A DNA stretch of 64,000 bases from Paramarasmius palmivorus (Eukaryota; Basidiomycota; Agaricomycetes; Agaricales; Marasmiaceae). The notes under the pieces are model-generated. The model saw nothing but the letters and a program-made list of their open reading frames with translations, did not search any database and was not told where the DNA came from. The stretch is taken from the NCBI GenBank assembly GCA_037176845.1, contig JAYKXP010000001.1:992001-1056000 (forward strand), given 5' to 3'. Each line of letters begins with the position of its first letter. The stretch's first letter is position 1. The translations under genes and the position numbers were made by a program. This document shows positions 9,966 through 22,199 of the stretch, piece after piece.

Positions 9966-12812
9966 TCACATTATCCGACATGCGTTGTCCGTTGGACATA
10001 ATTGTTCCACCCAACTACACGCTTCATCATCTTGCATCTTTATTATACCACCAGTCCTCTTTATCTCGATCGTGTATGTCCGTTCGGGCTCTCCCGCTGC
10101 AGGTACTTCATACCACCACTTCAAAATCTGCCCATGAACTGACCAGCGCCCGCCACTGACAGTGACATCGATATCAAGCAAGTCTTTTTCAGTCGTAACG
10201 TGATGCCAGTTTAGAGCAGCTACAGTCATCGTCGGTGTCGAGCTAACACTATTGTCCGATGACGACGAATTGACTTTGCTGGATCTATCGGGAAGGTTTG
10301 ACGTATCGGAAACGTTGATAGTGGACGCATTCCTTGATTCTATCCGACTGATTGGCTCAGAAGAAAACCCATTAGGACCGTCTAGCACATTCTCCTTCCG
10401 GATGGCTGCATTGTGCGCTTCAGATGAAGACGGCAAGAGACGGCTATGCGCAAAATGAACAAGAGGAACGAAGATCTCCGTGGCTGGATCCTCTTCTCCT
10501 ATACCTCCAGGCTTGAGCTTGTCCTCAGCTCGCACATTAATCACCAACTTCACATGGGCTTTCCCAATGTCGAATTGGATATCTTGTGTACGACCGATGA
10601 CCTTCATAGGGAAAGGTCGAGAAAACGCCCTGACCGCTCTAGCACCGTCGGTAAGGAAGTCGTACGGATTTTCGTGCCACCCCGAAAGCATATCGGCAAC
10701 ACCAGGTCCATTTAACGTGGCGAGTGAGAACGACGATGCCGCCGCATTAGGTCGTTTGGAGGGATCAACCATCCCCTTCTTTTTGAGTAACACTGCCTGG
10801 GACCCGTCATTGCCGGCACCATACATAGTTGCACTGGAACGGTTCTTGTCGCTGCTGTACAATCTTCTCCGCAGTACACCTCCACCCGTAACACCGAGAT
10901 CATCCTCGCTCCATAAACTGAGGTCCTCCATATTCCAACCATCACCCCAATCGTGACAACTATCAGGGCAGTACGTCCAGATCGTATAGTTGAGGGCATT
11001 GATACCGTCAGCTCCATTCAAACTGGCATCTAATGCACGCTCTTGACGACTATAGTCTCCTTGGTATTTGCCACCATCTGTCCAGCCATAACTGCGTTTA
11101 CCATCCATGTCGAACGGCGTCCCAATCTCCCCAATAAGAGTAGGATAGCTACCAAGAAGTTTGACGTCATCTCTGAAGACGGCTAGCTGCTCCTGTAAGG
11201 ACTTGCGAATAGCCGTTTCGCCGAACTTCACGGCCTGAATTGGAGAGGAATATTTGCCTCGAAGGACGCCGAGTGCGTCGGCGTTGAACCAATTCCAATG
11301 CCGAGTGATGAGCGTCAAGCCGTCGTAATAATGGGGTGAATAGCAACAGCGGCCTTTGACATAAGCTTCGTCAAGAGGTGCTGGAATCGCAAACACAGGA
11401 GGCTCAATGAACATGATGGCTTCTGGATGGGCACGTCGTATCCGTTGGCTGAAAGGATTCCAATGGGTGCGCCAATAGTCCGCGACAAACTCCACAACTG
11501 GAGCGGTATTGTCGGGAGATAACGTTTGTTGAGGAAGATAACGGAAATAGTCTGGCGCCATAACAAATCCCGTTTCGATATCCCATACTCCGTGTTGTGC
11601 CCATATGCACGTACCCAATTGCCACTCTTTACTACGACGCCAGCCCCACTTGGGGTGAACACCGTCTGCGTCCTCGATATCTGGTTCTGCCCAGATCTTG
11701 TGGCCTTTTGGGTCAATGGTCACCGAACCATCACGTCGCGGGCCGAACATCCCGAAAGTCCAGTGCTCAACTGTTTGCGCTTGGCCCATACCGAGACGAA
11801 AAGATTGAGCTGGCGTGGGGTATGTACCTTTTTTCAAGGTGGAGCCCTGCGCAGTAGGGTTCACGTTGAGGTCCTCCCATCCACACAGACCCTCGAATGG
11901 CTCGTTCATGCTATCCCACCCTATGACGCAATCGTCCAGCAAATCGCTCGCGGTATCCCTTATTCGGTCTGCAAGCTGGCCTACAGCCTCAACGTAGTGT
12001 TCTTGTAGGTATTCTTGGATGTTCTTGCCATCAATGATGCATTTGGGTGCAAAGTCTTTGCCGGCAAAGAAGAGGGTGAAGATAGTTTGGGAGAGGAGAC
12101 GACCATAATTGGTAGACCAAATCATTGCCGGTAATGAAGCCGGGTCAGGTTCATGTGCTAGGGGATATTCACAGTGAATGATGGCTGCTTGTGTAGCGGT
12201 GATATTTCTTGGGTTGAAACCGCATGCAACCAGAGTCCAGTAAGGAGCGCCAGAGCCGCCCGAGAAGCGAGACCACTGAAGATAGTATTAGAACTACGCA
12301 GTAGAAGCAAAAGAGAAAAAGACGCACCACATCCTGATGTGGGTCGAGAAAAACTTTGAAGCCGTACTCCTTGCATTTACGAAGTACTCGTATGGTGTAG
12401 TCCATGTACTCGTAATCGTACACTCCACTGAAACACAGTGAGCAAACCGACCTCACGAGTGCTGTGCATGAACTTACGGTCCTCCATGCTCCAGAGCTTC
12501 CCAAGTTATAGGAAACCGTAGCATGTTAAAACCCCATCCCTGAAGGCGAGCGAGATGGATGTCTGCAGACCCGTCATCCAAGTTTAGTGGCCTCCCAACG
12601 AAACTTTCTCCTCCATTCTCTGCCGCTTCCCAAAAATCCTCCAGAACATATGAAGGTTTGCCAACTGGGGCCTTTGACGATCCAGAGAGGTTGACACCCC
12701 TTAGTAACAAGGTTCTACCGGCATTGTCGACGAAATTACAGTCAAGAGTGTGGATGTATGATGAGTTTGTAGGGTTCCCCGTTGCCGGTGATATTGAGGG
12801 AACAGAAGGCAT
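9966..12812 (-). CDS. GH5_12 glycosidase (steryl-glucosidase / glucosylceramidase-like)
   Basis: Exons: 9966-12275, 12328-12427, 12478-12812. The total is 2,745 nt, 914 residues. The start region [20 protein letters not shown] and [20 protein letters not shown] are typical of glycoside hydrolase family 5. A candidate acid/base Glu lies in DSMNEPFEG near residue 270, and the likely nucleophile Glu in [10 protein letters not shown] near 528. [12 protein letters not shown] and the C-terminal beta-domain fit subfamily 12. Characterised fungal members of that subfamily (EGCrP2/Sgl1) cleave ergosteryl glucoside or glucosylceramide. There is no signal peptide, which agrees with an intracellular role. 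A Ser/Asn-rich insert of about 60 residues lies in the C-terminal third. The family is firm. The choice between sterol and ceramide substrate is inference. Confidence 0.9.
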
Positions 12813-13478
12813 CGTGCTCGACGTGGAGAAGGAAGGAAGTTGATGTCGGGGACGTTGTCGAGCACGATGATGAGTGGAGAGGAGAATAAGATGGTACCAC
12901 TTCACAAATAATCCTGATCGGTGCATAAGGCCGGCATTATAGTTGACCAATTTGGCAACTCGTCAGTCCCAAAATAATTTGCCGAAAATTGCCCTTGGGC
13001 CTGTTTGGGCTGTGGCGCACAGGTTTGACGGTTAATCTGCGGGCACTGTGGGCACTAGTATTCACTAAGGGTACTGTGTCCTGGACAATACTTTAAGCTT
13101 ATAGCACCACCTTGAAGACGACTGCGAGCTGAGTTACTAAAGATATCTTAGCTGCATTAATAGCAACTCCTCGGCTTCACTGAAGCGAGGGTAACAAGCG
13201 GGTAACAATCGAAACACAGATGATGCCATAAAAAAACGAAGGATATGGGGTGAATTTTCAATCTCTCAAGACAGGGCACTTGGTTGTATCAAGTTGGTTT
13301 CACGAGTGTCAGACGTTATGGTACAACAAAACTGCTCGAGCCTAGATTGCTGGAGAGCGGAATAGCGGGGTCGGTTTGATTCATCATTCTTTACCCCACA
13401 GCCTCGGGAGAGATGCGCTATAAACAACCATGCATCCGGTGATATACTGAACCTCGTCTCTAGTCGATAAACAGAACC
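12813..13478. other. intergenic region
   Basis: It lies upstream of the GH5_12 gene and downstream of the GNAT gene. No open frame with recognisable content was found. Confidence 0.5.
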
Positions 13479-14587
13479 TCATTGAGGCCTTTTATAGTCC
13501 GGGTTTGGTTCCCACTACAGCCAGTGCACAATTAGACCAAATAATAAGACAACCACCGCAGTACTTACATTCACCATACAATACACTTTGATGCCAGTCG
13601 CTCCTGCTTCATTCGAAGTCTTTAAGCCATTCTCATCAACTTGTCCTTTTCCAACGACAAGAGGTTGGTTAGGCGCAAGCTGAACAAGACGTATATATCC
13701 AAGTGAGCGACTACGGCTAATACGGATTATACTTGGACACATACCTCATACCCAAGAAAAGCATAACGATCCCTCGCACGTTCAGACGTCGCCTCGAGGC
13801 AGATTGGCTTTGGTTTCTCTCCCTTGGCCGCAGCTGTTTCTACCGCATGTCGGAAGCCTTCCCGCTGCAGTAGTGACATCAGTCCTATGAACTTTCCTCA
13901 ATCACAAAAGCTTGAGGAATCGATCGGAGGACATACCTTTGCCCTCGAACTCTTTCACGGCTGTAATGAGCTGCAAATGCCATGTATCACTCGGGTCAAG
14001 CTTCACTCCTGTCGCCTTGAACCGTTCCCCAAAGGCCTGGACGAAAACTTTGTCTGTATCATGATGGAACTCTTCAGCACGCTATGCATATCTGTCAATC
14101 AATACCGAGTCATTGGGGAGTCCACTAAGGGTACACACCTTCAAAAGATCCCATCCCCATCTAAATATTAACCACCAAGACCCCCACCAAATCATTCTCC
14201 ACCAACTAAACACATCCACTCTCTTCCCAGGCGGAAACCACACTGCAATTCCTCCGATAATTTCTTCCCCGTCTTCCGTATGCTTGAATGCAATGACAGT
14301 TCTTCCACCATCGAGGACTGTTGATTGGATGAAAAGCTTGAATTGAAAAGCCAGGGCTTGACCTTCGGGTGAGTCAACCGTTCGAGGTGGTTTCTTATTG
14401 TAAATTGGATATGGTTACTCTGTAAGTGACAGGGAACTTTGAGACAAGCTACTTCACTCACAGTGGTTGCACCAGTAATATACGAAGTAAATCGGTCGTC
14501 CAAAAAGTTAAGTGCAAGAACTTTGGAGACTTTCTCCGCCTCGTCGAAAGTGATTGCTCTAGTGCTGAATCCGTTTTTTGTGGTCAT
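13479..14587 (-). CDS. GNAT-family N-acetyltransferase
   Basis: Exons: 13479-13514, 13569-13679, 13745-13884, 13937-14081, 14139-14362, 14458-14587. The total is 786 nt, 261 residues. The family should transfer an acetyl group from acetyl-CoA to an amine. The core reads DTWHLQLITAVKEFEGKGLM, which is the acetyl-CoA-binding strand and pyrophosphate loop, normally Q/RxxGxG/A. It continues ICLEATSERARDRYAFLGYE, the C-terminal half of the fold. The layout matches the large, poorly characterised fungal GNAT group with an N-terminal FxDDxFxxY motif (NFLDDRFTSYITG). The first intron uses GTGAAG rather than the overlapping GTGAGT four bases earlier, because only that keeps the frame. The substrate is unknown. 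Confidence 0.8.
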
Positions 14588-14874
14588 TGGTCTTGTTGGA
14601 TGCTGTCGTGTCGGGGCTAAGAATTAGATTGCTCATTGCTTGTTCGGGGTTGTATTTGTACGTCGTAAGGGTCATATGAAATTCTAGGGCGGCGGCCAGT
14701 GATTCTGAGTCATTGCGAGAAGGAAGACCGTGTATACGAGTACATAGAAACAGAGGCGGCCGGGAGGCTTAGCAGGAAATGTTAAGCAGACTCCAGTGTA
14801 GAAGGTGTTGTCATTCATGTGAGCTTCGAAGGAAGAATTCGATGGCATAAGCGCCGTACGCGCTATGGGAACAT

Positions 14875-16000
14875 TCAGGTTAGACGTTTCCGCACTACAC
14901 ATTTTCGCATTACACTACTAATGAATTCAAAGGACGTCGATTCCGGAATCTGGAGCACTTAGGAGGACACAAGTGATTCACTAAAGTTTTTACATACTTA
15001 CATCAATTACTACACCTTTGGGAGAAAATCGCCAGAGGTCCTCATGTAACATGCCCCGCACACGACTCTGGACGGAATAGATACATACGCCTGACTTTAG
15101 CACGCATGTCTGTCCACAGTGGCGCAGAAGATATTGAACTCTATCTTTGAGGATCTGAGGATATCAGATGAGCGCCCCGTACTCATGCCAGACGCGTGTC
15201 TGAAACGTGATGTCGCCACCATAAGATAATTGAAGACGGCGCCGAAGGGTCCGGGAGTAGGAGATAGTGAGGCCACGATTTACCGTGTTTTAGGGGATGC
15301 GGAGACAGGTGCCGGTAAGGCCTGCATGGTACGAGTCGGAAGGTAACAGCAAACTGTGAGTTTCGTCTCAGACTATTGACGTGAATAAGTGACATCACGG
15401 ACAAGGAAAGCTTGGTTCTCGATAACGAGAACCAAGACTGTTGGAACGATACGATTATTACCATTTGAAAGGGTAGGAAACATACACAGTAGGAACAACA
15501 AGCGTTGAAGACACCGTTTCGTGTCACTCTAGGACGTTCTCTCGCGCCAACTCAAAATCAAAGACTGGGCTAGACCGGTACCTTTCGAGGCTTGTTTTCG
15601 CCGTGTTCAATTGATGGTGTCACTGGTGGGAAAAAAGTCGTAGACGCGGTGCGAGGTGTGGAGTGCCTGAGAAGACCAGAGAAGACCAGATTTAGCTGAG
15701 AACGCTCGCAGGGCACCGAGAATAGGTAGAACCCTGAAATTGTCATACACTTTTTGTAACGACGGCGACGGAGAAAGGACGCCGTTTTGATCGAGTGGTC
15801 AGTGTAAGGGCCTTGTGGTAGGCTTTGCAGAAAGTCCAAGGGATCCAAGACGTCCATAGACAGAGAATGTGCAAAGGATTGAGAGCAGGGTTTTCGGGAA
15901 AGCCATATGATCCTCGACATCATAGACTTACGTCGACGGAGAGTTTAGCGGCAACTTTGATATGGTTCGAAAGAGCTCTTTTCAGAGTTTTCGAAGTCAT
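14875..16000 (-). CDS. unidentified multi-exon gene
   Basis: I do not recognise the product. The first exon (15932-16000) encodes MTSKTLKRALSNHIKVAAKL and SVD, then a perfect GTAAGT donor. Two 3' exons are also clear: 15002-15154, containing HCGQTCVLKSGVCIYSVQSR and GMLHEDLWRFSPKGVVID, and 14949-14875, IPESTSFEFISSVMRKC to a stop. The last three-base phases agree. The middle (about 15160-15930) has coding-looking pieces in several frames but no unique splice solution. A perfect hairpin at 15411-15436 lies inside it. The gene is divergent from FKS1, whose start is 217 bases away. The protein is probably about 200-300 residues. Confidence 0.5.
15411..15436. repeat. perfect 11-bp stem-loop
   Basis: CTTGGTTCTCG is followed by the loop ATAA and the exact reverse complement CGAGAACCAAG. 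Confidence 0.8.
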
Positions 16001-16217
16001 TTTCTAGATATTCTTCAGTGACACGACGAGAGCATCGCGAAAGCGTAATTCCAAGGGAAAATGCAAGAAAATGGAGGAGAAAAACGAGAAGAAAATGAAT
16101 GTTTGGTTTGTTTACCAATTGAGGCAGTGGCCGGTTGCCACGCCTGGGAGGAGCGAGCGATCGTCATTTTGCAAGTCGCAAAGTCTTGTCCCACGCTCTT
16201 TCTTCCTACCACCATCT

Positions 16218-19200
16218 ATGCCCGCCAGACCTGCGCCTGGGAGCCAGGAGGGCTATCCTTCCTCCTCGTCGCCCCCTTCGGTCGACGCCCATCATAACGA
16301 TCCTTTCAGCCCACCGCCCCAGGCAGCCCAGTTCGACAGCTATTACGGTCGTAGAGACGCTTATCCTGCAGATGCAACTGGACACCACAATCTTCATCAC
16401 GACCAGCAGTACTATGACCAGAACGCTCCTTACGACCCCTACAGTGCGTATTCTTTCCCTTGAATCTTTTGCTGCTCGTCAGTTTTCTCTTGCAACCTTT
16501 TTTCTCACACTTGGTTCATTTGCGCAGCTCCTCACGACAATGAGTCTGAAGCCGACGTCTATGGACAAAGATATGCAACTTCTGCAGAATCATTAGGCCA
16601 GCACCATGGAGGTGTCTCGGAATCAGCCTATACAGAGTACGGCTCAGCAAATGGCACCCGCGACGTCTACCCAGCTTGGTCCTCAGAACGCCAAATTCCG
16701 CTCTCAAAGGAAGAAATAGAGGACATCTTCTTGGATCTTACGCAAAAGTTTGGATTTCAGAGGGATTCTATGCGAAATATGGTGAGCGTCCTCTTCAGCC
16801 TGGCCTTTGCCTCTTCTGCGATATTATCTCGCTAACACTAGTCCTAACCTGACAGTTCGACTTTTTGATGCAATTGCTCGATAGCAGAGCCTCCCGGATG
16901 TCGCCTAATCAAGCTCTGCTAACCTTACATGCCGACTATATCGGCGGACAAAACGCCAACTACCGAAAGTGGTATTTCGCTGCACAGCTTGACCTCGACG
17001 ACGCCATCGGCCAGATGCAGAACCCAGGTCTCAACCGTCTCAAGTCCAAGCGCGGCGGCGGCAAGCGTCCTCCCCACGAAAAGTCCCTTTCGACGGCTAT
17101 GGAGCGCTGGCGCCAAGCGATGAACAACATGTCGCAGTATGACCGCCTTCGCCAAATCGCCCTCTACCTCCTCTGCTGGGGTGAAGCAGCTCAGGTTCGC
17201 TTCGTGCCAGAGTGCTTGTGCTTCATCTTCAAGTGCGCCGACGACTATTACCGGTCGCCTGAGTGTCAGAACCGGGTAGAGCCCGTGCCAGAAGGCTTAT
17301 ATCTTAGAGCGGTGATTAAGCCTTTGTATAGGTTCATCAGGGATCAAGGGTACGAAGTTCAGGACGGAAAGTTTGTACGAAGAGAAAGGGATCACGACCA
17401 GATCATCGGTTATGATGACGTCAACCAACTGTTTTGGTATCCTGAGGGTATCGCCAGGATCGTCCTTAACGACAAGACGAGATTGGTCGACCTCCCACCG
17501 GCTCAGCGTTTTATGAAGTTTGACCGGATCGACTGGAATAGAGCCTTCTTCAAGACTTACTACGAGAAGCGTTCTTTCGGTCATCTTCTGGTCAACTTCA
17601 ACCGGATATGGGTCATTCACATATCCATGTACTGGTTCTACACGGCTTACAACTCCCCCGCGGTATACGCTGTCAATGGCCAATCAACACCTGCCATGAC
17701 TTGGAGTGCGACTGCGCTTGGTGGTGCGGTCGCCACTATTATCATGATTCTCGCCACTCTCATGGAGTTTTCGTACATTCCCACCACATGGAACAATACG
17801 TCCCACTTGACTCGCCGGCTTCTATTTTTACTCGTCACGTTAGGTCTTACTTGCGGTCCCACTGTCTATGTCGCCATCGTAGTCCGAAATGGTGATGATG
17901 GGCAACTAGCGTTAATCCTCGGTATCGTCCAGTTCTTCATATCCGTCGTCGCGACTCTATTATTCGCTATCATGCCGTCAGGGAGAATGTTCGGTGATAG
18001 GGTTGCAGGGAAGTCAAGGAAGTACCTCGCTAGCCAGACCTTCACTGCTTCTTACCCCGCTTTGGACAAGGGTTCACGGTTGGCGTCCATTCTCCTTTGG
18101 ATGCTGGTCTTTGGTTTCAAATTCACTGAATCCTATTTCTTCCTTACCTTGTCGTTCAAGGACCCCATCCAGGTCATGGTCGGAATGAAGATTCAGGGTT
18201 GTAACGACAGGCTGTTCGGGAACGCGCTTTGCACCAATCAGGCTGCATTTACGTTGACGATCATGTACCTCATGGATTTGGTTCTGTTCTTCTTGGACAC
18301 CTTCCTTTGGTTCATCATCTGGAATACCGTGTTCAGTATTGGACGCAGTTTCAGTTTGGGTTTGAGCATCTGGACGCCGTGGAAGGATATCTTTACTAGA
18401 TTGCCCAAGAGGATCTACTCCAAGCTGTTGGCTAGTCAGGATATTGAGGTCAAGTACAAGCCAAAGGTCAGTTGTCCTCTTCATTATAACTGTCGCTGTA
18501 TGTTGACGCCTCCGCCAGGTTCTGGTCTCGCAAATCTGGAATGCCGTCATCATCTCTATGTATCGCGAGCACTTGTTGTCCATCGACCATGTTCAGAAAT
18601 TGCTATACCATCAGGTAGACACTGGTGAAGGTGGCAGGCGTAGCTTGCGGGCTCCACCTTTCTTCATTTCGCAGAGGGACAAGGCCTTCAAGGGGGAGTT
18701 CTTCCCTAGGGGTAGTGAAGCCGAGAGACGTATCTCGTTCTTCGCTCAATCGCTGACGACGAACATGCCACCACCTCTGCCAGTCGATGCTATGCCAACG
18801 TTCACGGTTTTGACTCCCCACTACAGTGAGAAGGTGAGGTTGAACACTCCATAGGCTTTTGCAGATGCTTACTTGTTTCACCTTCTAGATTCTCTTATCA
18901 CTCAGGGAAATCATTCGTGAGGAAGACAAGCAGACGCGTGTCACTCTTCTCGAGTATCTCAAGCAGCTGCACCCTGTCGAGTGGGAGAACTTTGTCAAGG
19001 ACACTAAGATCTTGGCGGAGGAATCTGCAATGTTCAATGGTCCCAGTCCATTCGGTGATGAGAAGGGTCAATCCAAGACCGACGATCTTCCATTCTACTT
19101 TATCGGTTTCAAGAGCGCTGCACCCGAGTTTACCCTCCGTACACGAATTTGGGCTTCTCTTCGCGCACAGACTCTCTACCGAACAGTATCCGGAATGATG

Positions 19201-22199
19201 AACTATTCCAAGGCCATCAAGCTTCTATACCGTGTCGAGAACCCCGAGGTCGTTCAGCTCTTTGGAGGTAACACCGACAGACTCGAACGCGAGCTCGAGC
19301 GCATGTCGCGTCGCAAGTTCAAGTTTGTGGTCTCCATGCAGCGGTACTCCAAGTTCAACAAGGAGGAGCATGAAAACGCAGAATTCCTTCTTCGCGCCTA
19401 TCCCGATTTGCAAATTGCGTACTTGGAAGAGGAGCCTCCTCGTAAGGAGGGTGGTGACCCCAGGATCTTCTCAGCGCTCATCGACGGCCACAGTGAATTC
19501 GTCCCTGAGACCGGAAAGCGGAGACCCAAGTTTAGGATTGAGCTTCCGGGCAACCCGATTTTGGGTGACGGCAAGTCGGATAACCAGAACCATGCGATCA
19601 TCTTCTATCGTGGAGAGTATCTGCAACTCATTGATGCCAACCAGGACAACTACCTCGAGGAATGTCTCAAGATCCGTAATGTGCTCGCCGAGTTTGAGGA
19701 GTGCGGTGTGTCTAGCCAAAGCCCATACGCTCAGTGGGGCGAGAAGGATTTCAAGAAGACTCCGGTCGCCATCGTTGGTGCCAGAGAGTACATCTTCTCG
19801 GAGAACATCGGTATTTTGGGTGACGTCGCTGCTGGTAAGGAACAGACCTTCGGTACCCTGGCTGCCAGGACCATGGCATGGATTGGAGGAAAGTTGCATT
19901 ATGGACACCCTGATTTCTTGAACGGATTGTTCATGAACACGCGTGGAGGTGTGTCCAAAGCCCAAAAGGGTTTACATCTCAACGAGGATATTTACGCCGG
20001 TATGAATGCATTCGGAAGGGGTGGAAGAATCAAACATACGGAATATTATCAGTGCGGAAAGGGTCGAGATCTTGGGTTTGGGACTATCCTCAATTTCCAG
20101 ACCAAGCTGGGCACTGGTATGGGTGAACAAATGCTGAGTCGAGAATATTATTACTTGGGAACACAACTACCCATTGATCGGTTCTTGACGTTCTACTATG
20201 GTCATCCCGGGTTCCAGATCAACAACATGTTGGTCATCTTGTCCGTACAGGTCTTCGTGTTCACTAGTGAGTACCTTGTCTCTCTTGTCCTGGTGTTGAG
20301 TACTGATGGTGTACCACAGTGGTCTTCTTGGGTACTCTCAATGCGCAGCTAGATATATGTCAGTACACGGACGCTGGACAGTTCATTGGTGGTCAAGCAG
20401 GCTGCTACAACCTCGTCCCTGTCTTCGAGTGGATCGAGAGATGTATCATCAGTATCTTCTTGGTATTTATGATTGCATTCTTGCCGTTGTTCCTTCAGGG
20501 TGAGTTCACCACCTTTGGTTGCCACCATGCTCCAGCTAACCATCTTGCTCTGTAGAATTGATCGAACGTGGTAGTTGGAAGGCCATTCTTCGTCTCGGGA
20601 AACAATTCGGATCTATGTCTCCTGCCTTTGAAGTCTTCTCCACACAGATCTACACGCACTCCATCCTCAGCAACTTGACGTTTGGTGGTGCCCGTTACAT
20701 CGCTACAGGTCGTGGATTTGCCACTAGCAGGATATACTTCAATATCCTTTTCTCTCGTTTCGCTGGGCCTAGTATCTACCTTGGCATGCGTACACTGTTG
20801 ATGTTACTCTATGTGACGTTGACTTTGTGGACGCCATGGATCATCTACTTTTGGGTGTCTATCATCTCGTTGTGTATCGCGCCGTTTTTGTTCAATCCGC
20901 ACCAGTTCGTCTTCTCGGACTTTATCATCGACTACAGGTACGTTCACAGGCTTTCACGTGCCGAATTACTACTGATCATTTTCATAGGGAATTTTTGAGA
21001 TGGATGTGTCGAGGCAACTCGCGGTCACACACCAACTCATGGATTGGATACTGTCGTTTGTCAAGGACCATGATTACCGGGTACAAGAAGAAGAAACTCG
21101 GACATCCTTCAGAAAAGTTATCGGGAGATGTACCTCGAGCTACATGGAGGGCCGTGCTTTTCTCCGAAGTTTTCTTCCCTATCGTCATGGCGGTACTGTT
21201 TGTCATCGCCTACATGTTCGTCAAGTCTTTCCCCGTTGATGGCAGGCAACCACCGAGTCCGTTAATTCGAATTGCGGTCATTTCTTTGGGTCCTATTGTA
21301 TGGAATGCCGCTGTCCTACTGGTTCTCTTCATCTTTTCGCTGTTCCTCGGCCCAATGCTTGATCCTGTCTTCCCGCTATTCGGATCTATCATGGCATTCA
21401 TTGCACATACGCTCGCTGCGGTTGGTATGATCGGGTTCTTTGAATTCTTGGTATGTCTGTCAATCACGGTGGAATGATACCTTGCAATGCTGACAATGGA
21501 TATAGTGGTTCCTCGAATTGTGGGAAGTTTCTCATGCGGTCCTTGGTCTGATTGCAGTCGTTGCCATTCAGCGCGCAATTCACAAAGTCCTGATTGCCGT
21601 CTTCCTTTCTCGAGAATTCAAACACGACGAGACGAACAGGGCGTGGTGGTCAGGTCGATGGTACGGTCGCGGTCTTGGAACCCATGCCATGTCACAGCCA
21701 GCACGTGAATTCGTCGTAAAGATCATTGAACTCTCGCTCTGGAGTTCTGACCTCATTATTGGACACATTCTACTGTTCATGCTCACGCCTCCCACACTCA
21801 TCCCTTACTTCGATCGCTTCCACGCTACCATTTTGTGTAAGTTTGTTTTCCATGATTGAATCTTCCTATCGCTGAACTTTTGGTTTTCCTCTCCTAGTCT
21901 GGCTGCGCCCATCAAAGCAAATTCGTGCACCTCTTTATTCCATCAAGCAAAAGCAGCGGCGCCGCTGGATGGTTGGTATCTATTTGCATCTCCATCTTTG
22001 ATGGTCTAATATCTTTTCCTAGATAATAAAATACGGAACCATATATGTAATCGTCATAGCCGTCTTCGCAGCATTAATAGCTATTCGTGAGTACTCTGAG
22101 CACCATTCCGGGTCTTGTTCGTGACTAACTTGCCGTTTCATAGCCGCCATCTTCCGTACTACCATGCATCTGAACTGTGAACTTTGCAACAATCTTTAA
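16218..22199 (+). CDS. FKS1: 1,3-beta-glucan synthase catalytic subunit
   Basis: Plasma-membrane enzyme that polymerises UDP-glucose into cell-wall beta-1,3-glucan (GT48), activated by Rho GTPase. Twelve exons: 16218-16443, 16528-16781, 16856-18466, 18519-18833, 18889-20266, 20320-20499, 20556-20937, 20988-21450, 21506-21836, 21898-21971, 22023-22086, 22144-22199. The total is 5,334 nt, 1,777 residues, the normal FKS size. After a disordered Pro/His/Tyr-rich N-terminus comes the FKS1 domain, with [20 protein letters not shown] and the first membrane cluster. The central catalytic region includes [39 protein letters not shown] and [11 protein letters not shown]. The second membrane cluster contains [14 protein letters not shown] and ends [10 protein letters not shown]. 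Hot-spot residues known from echinocandin work read FLTLSFKDP and EWIERCII. The gene is intact. Confidence 0.97.

Noticed and set aside
15669..15690. Short direct repeat of GAGAAGACCA
   Set aside because: Only two copies, which is too little to call a repeat element.
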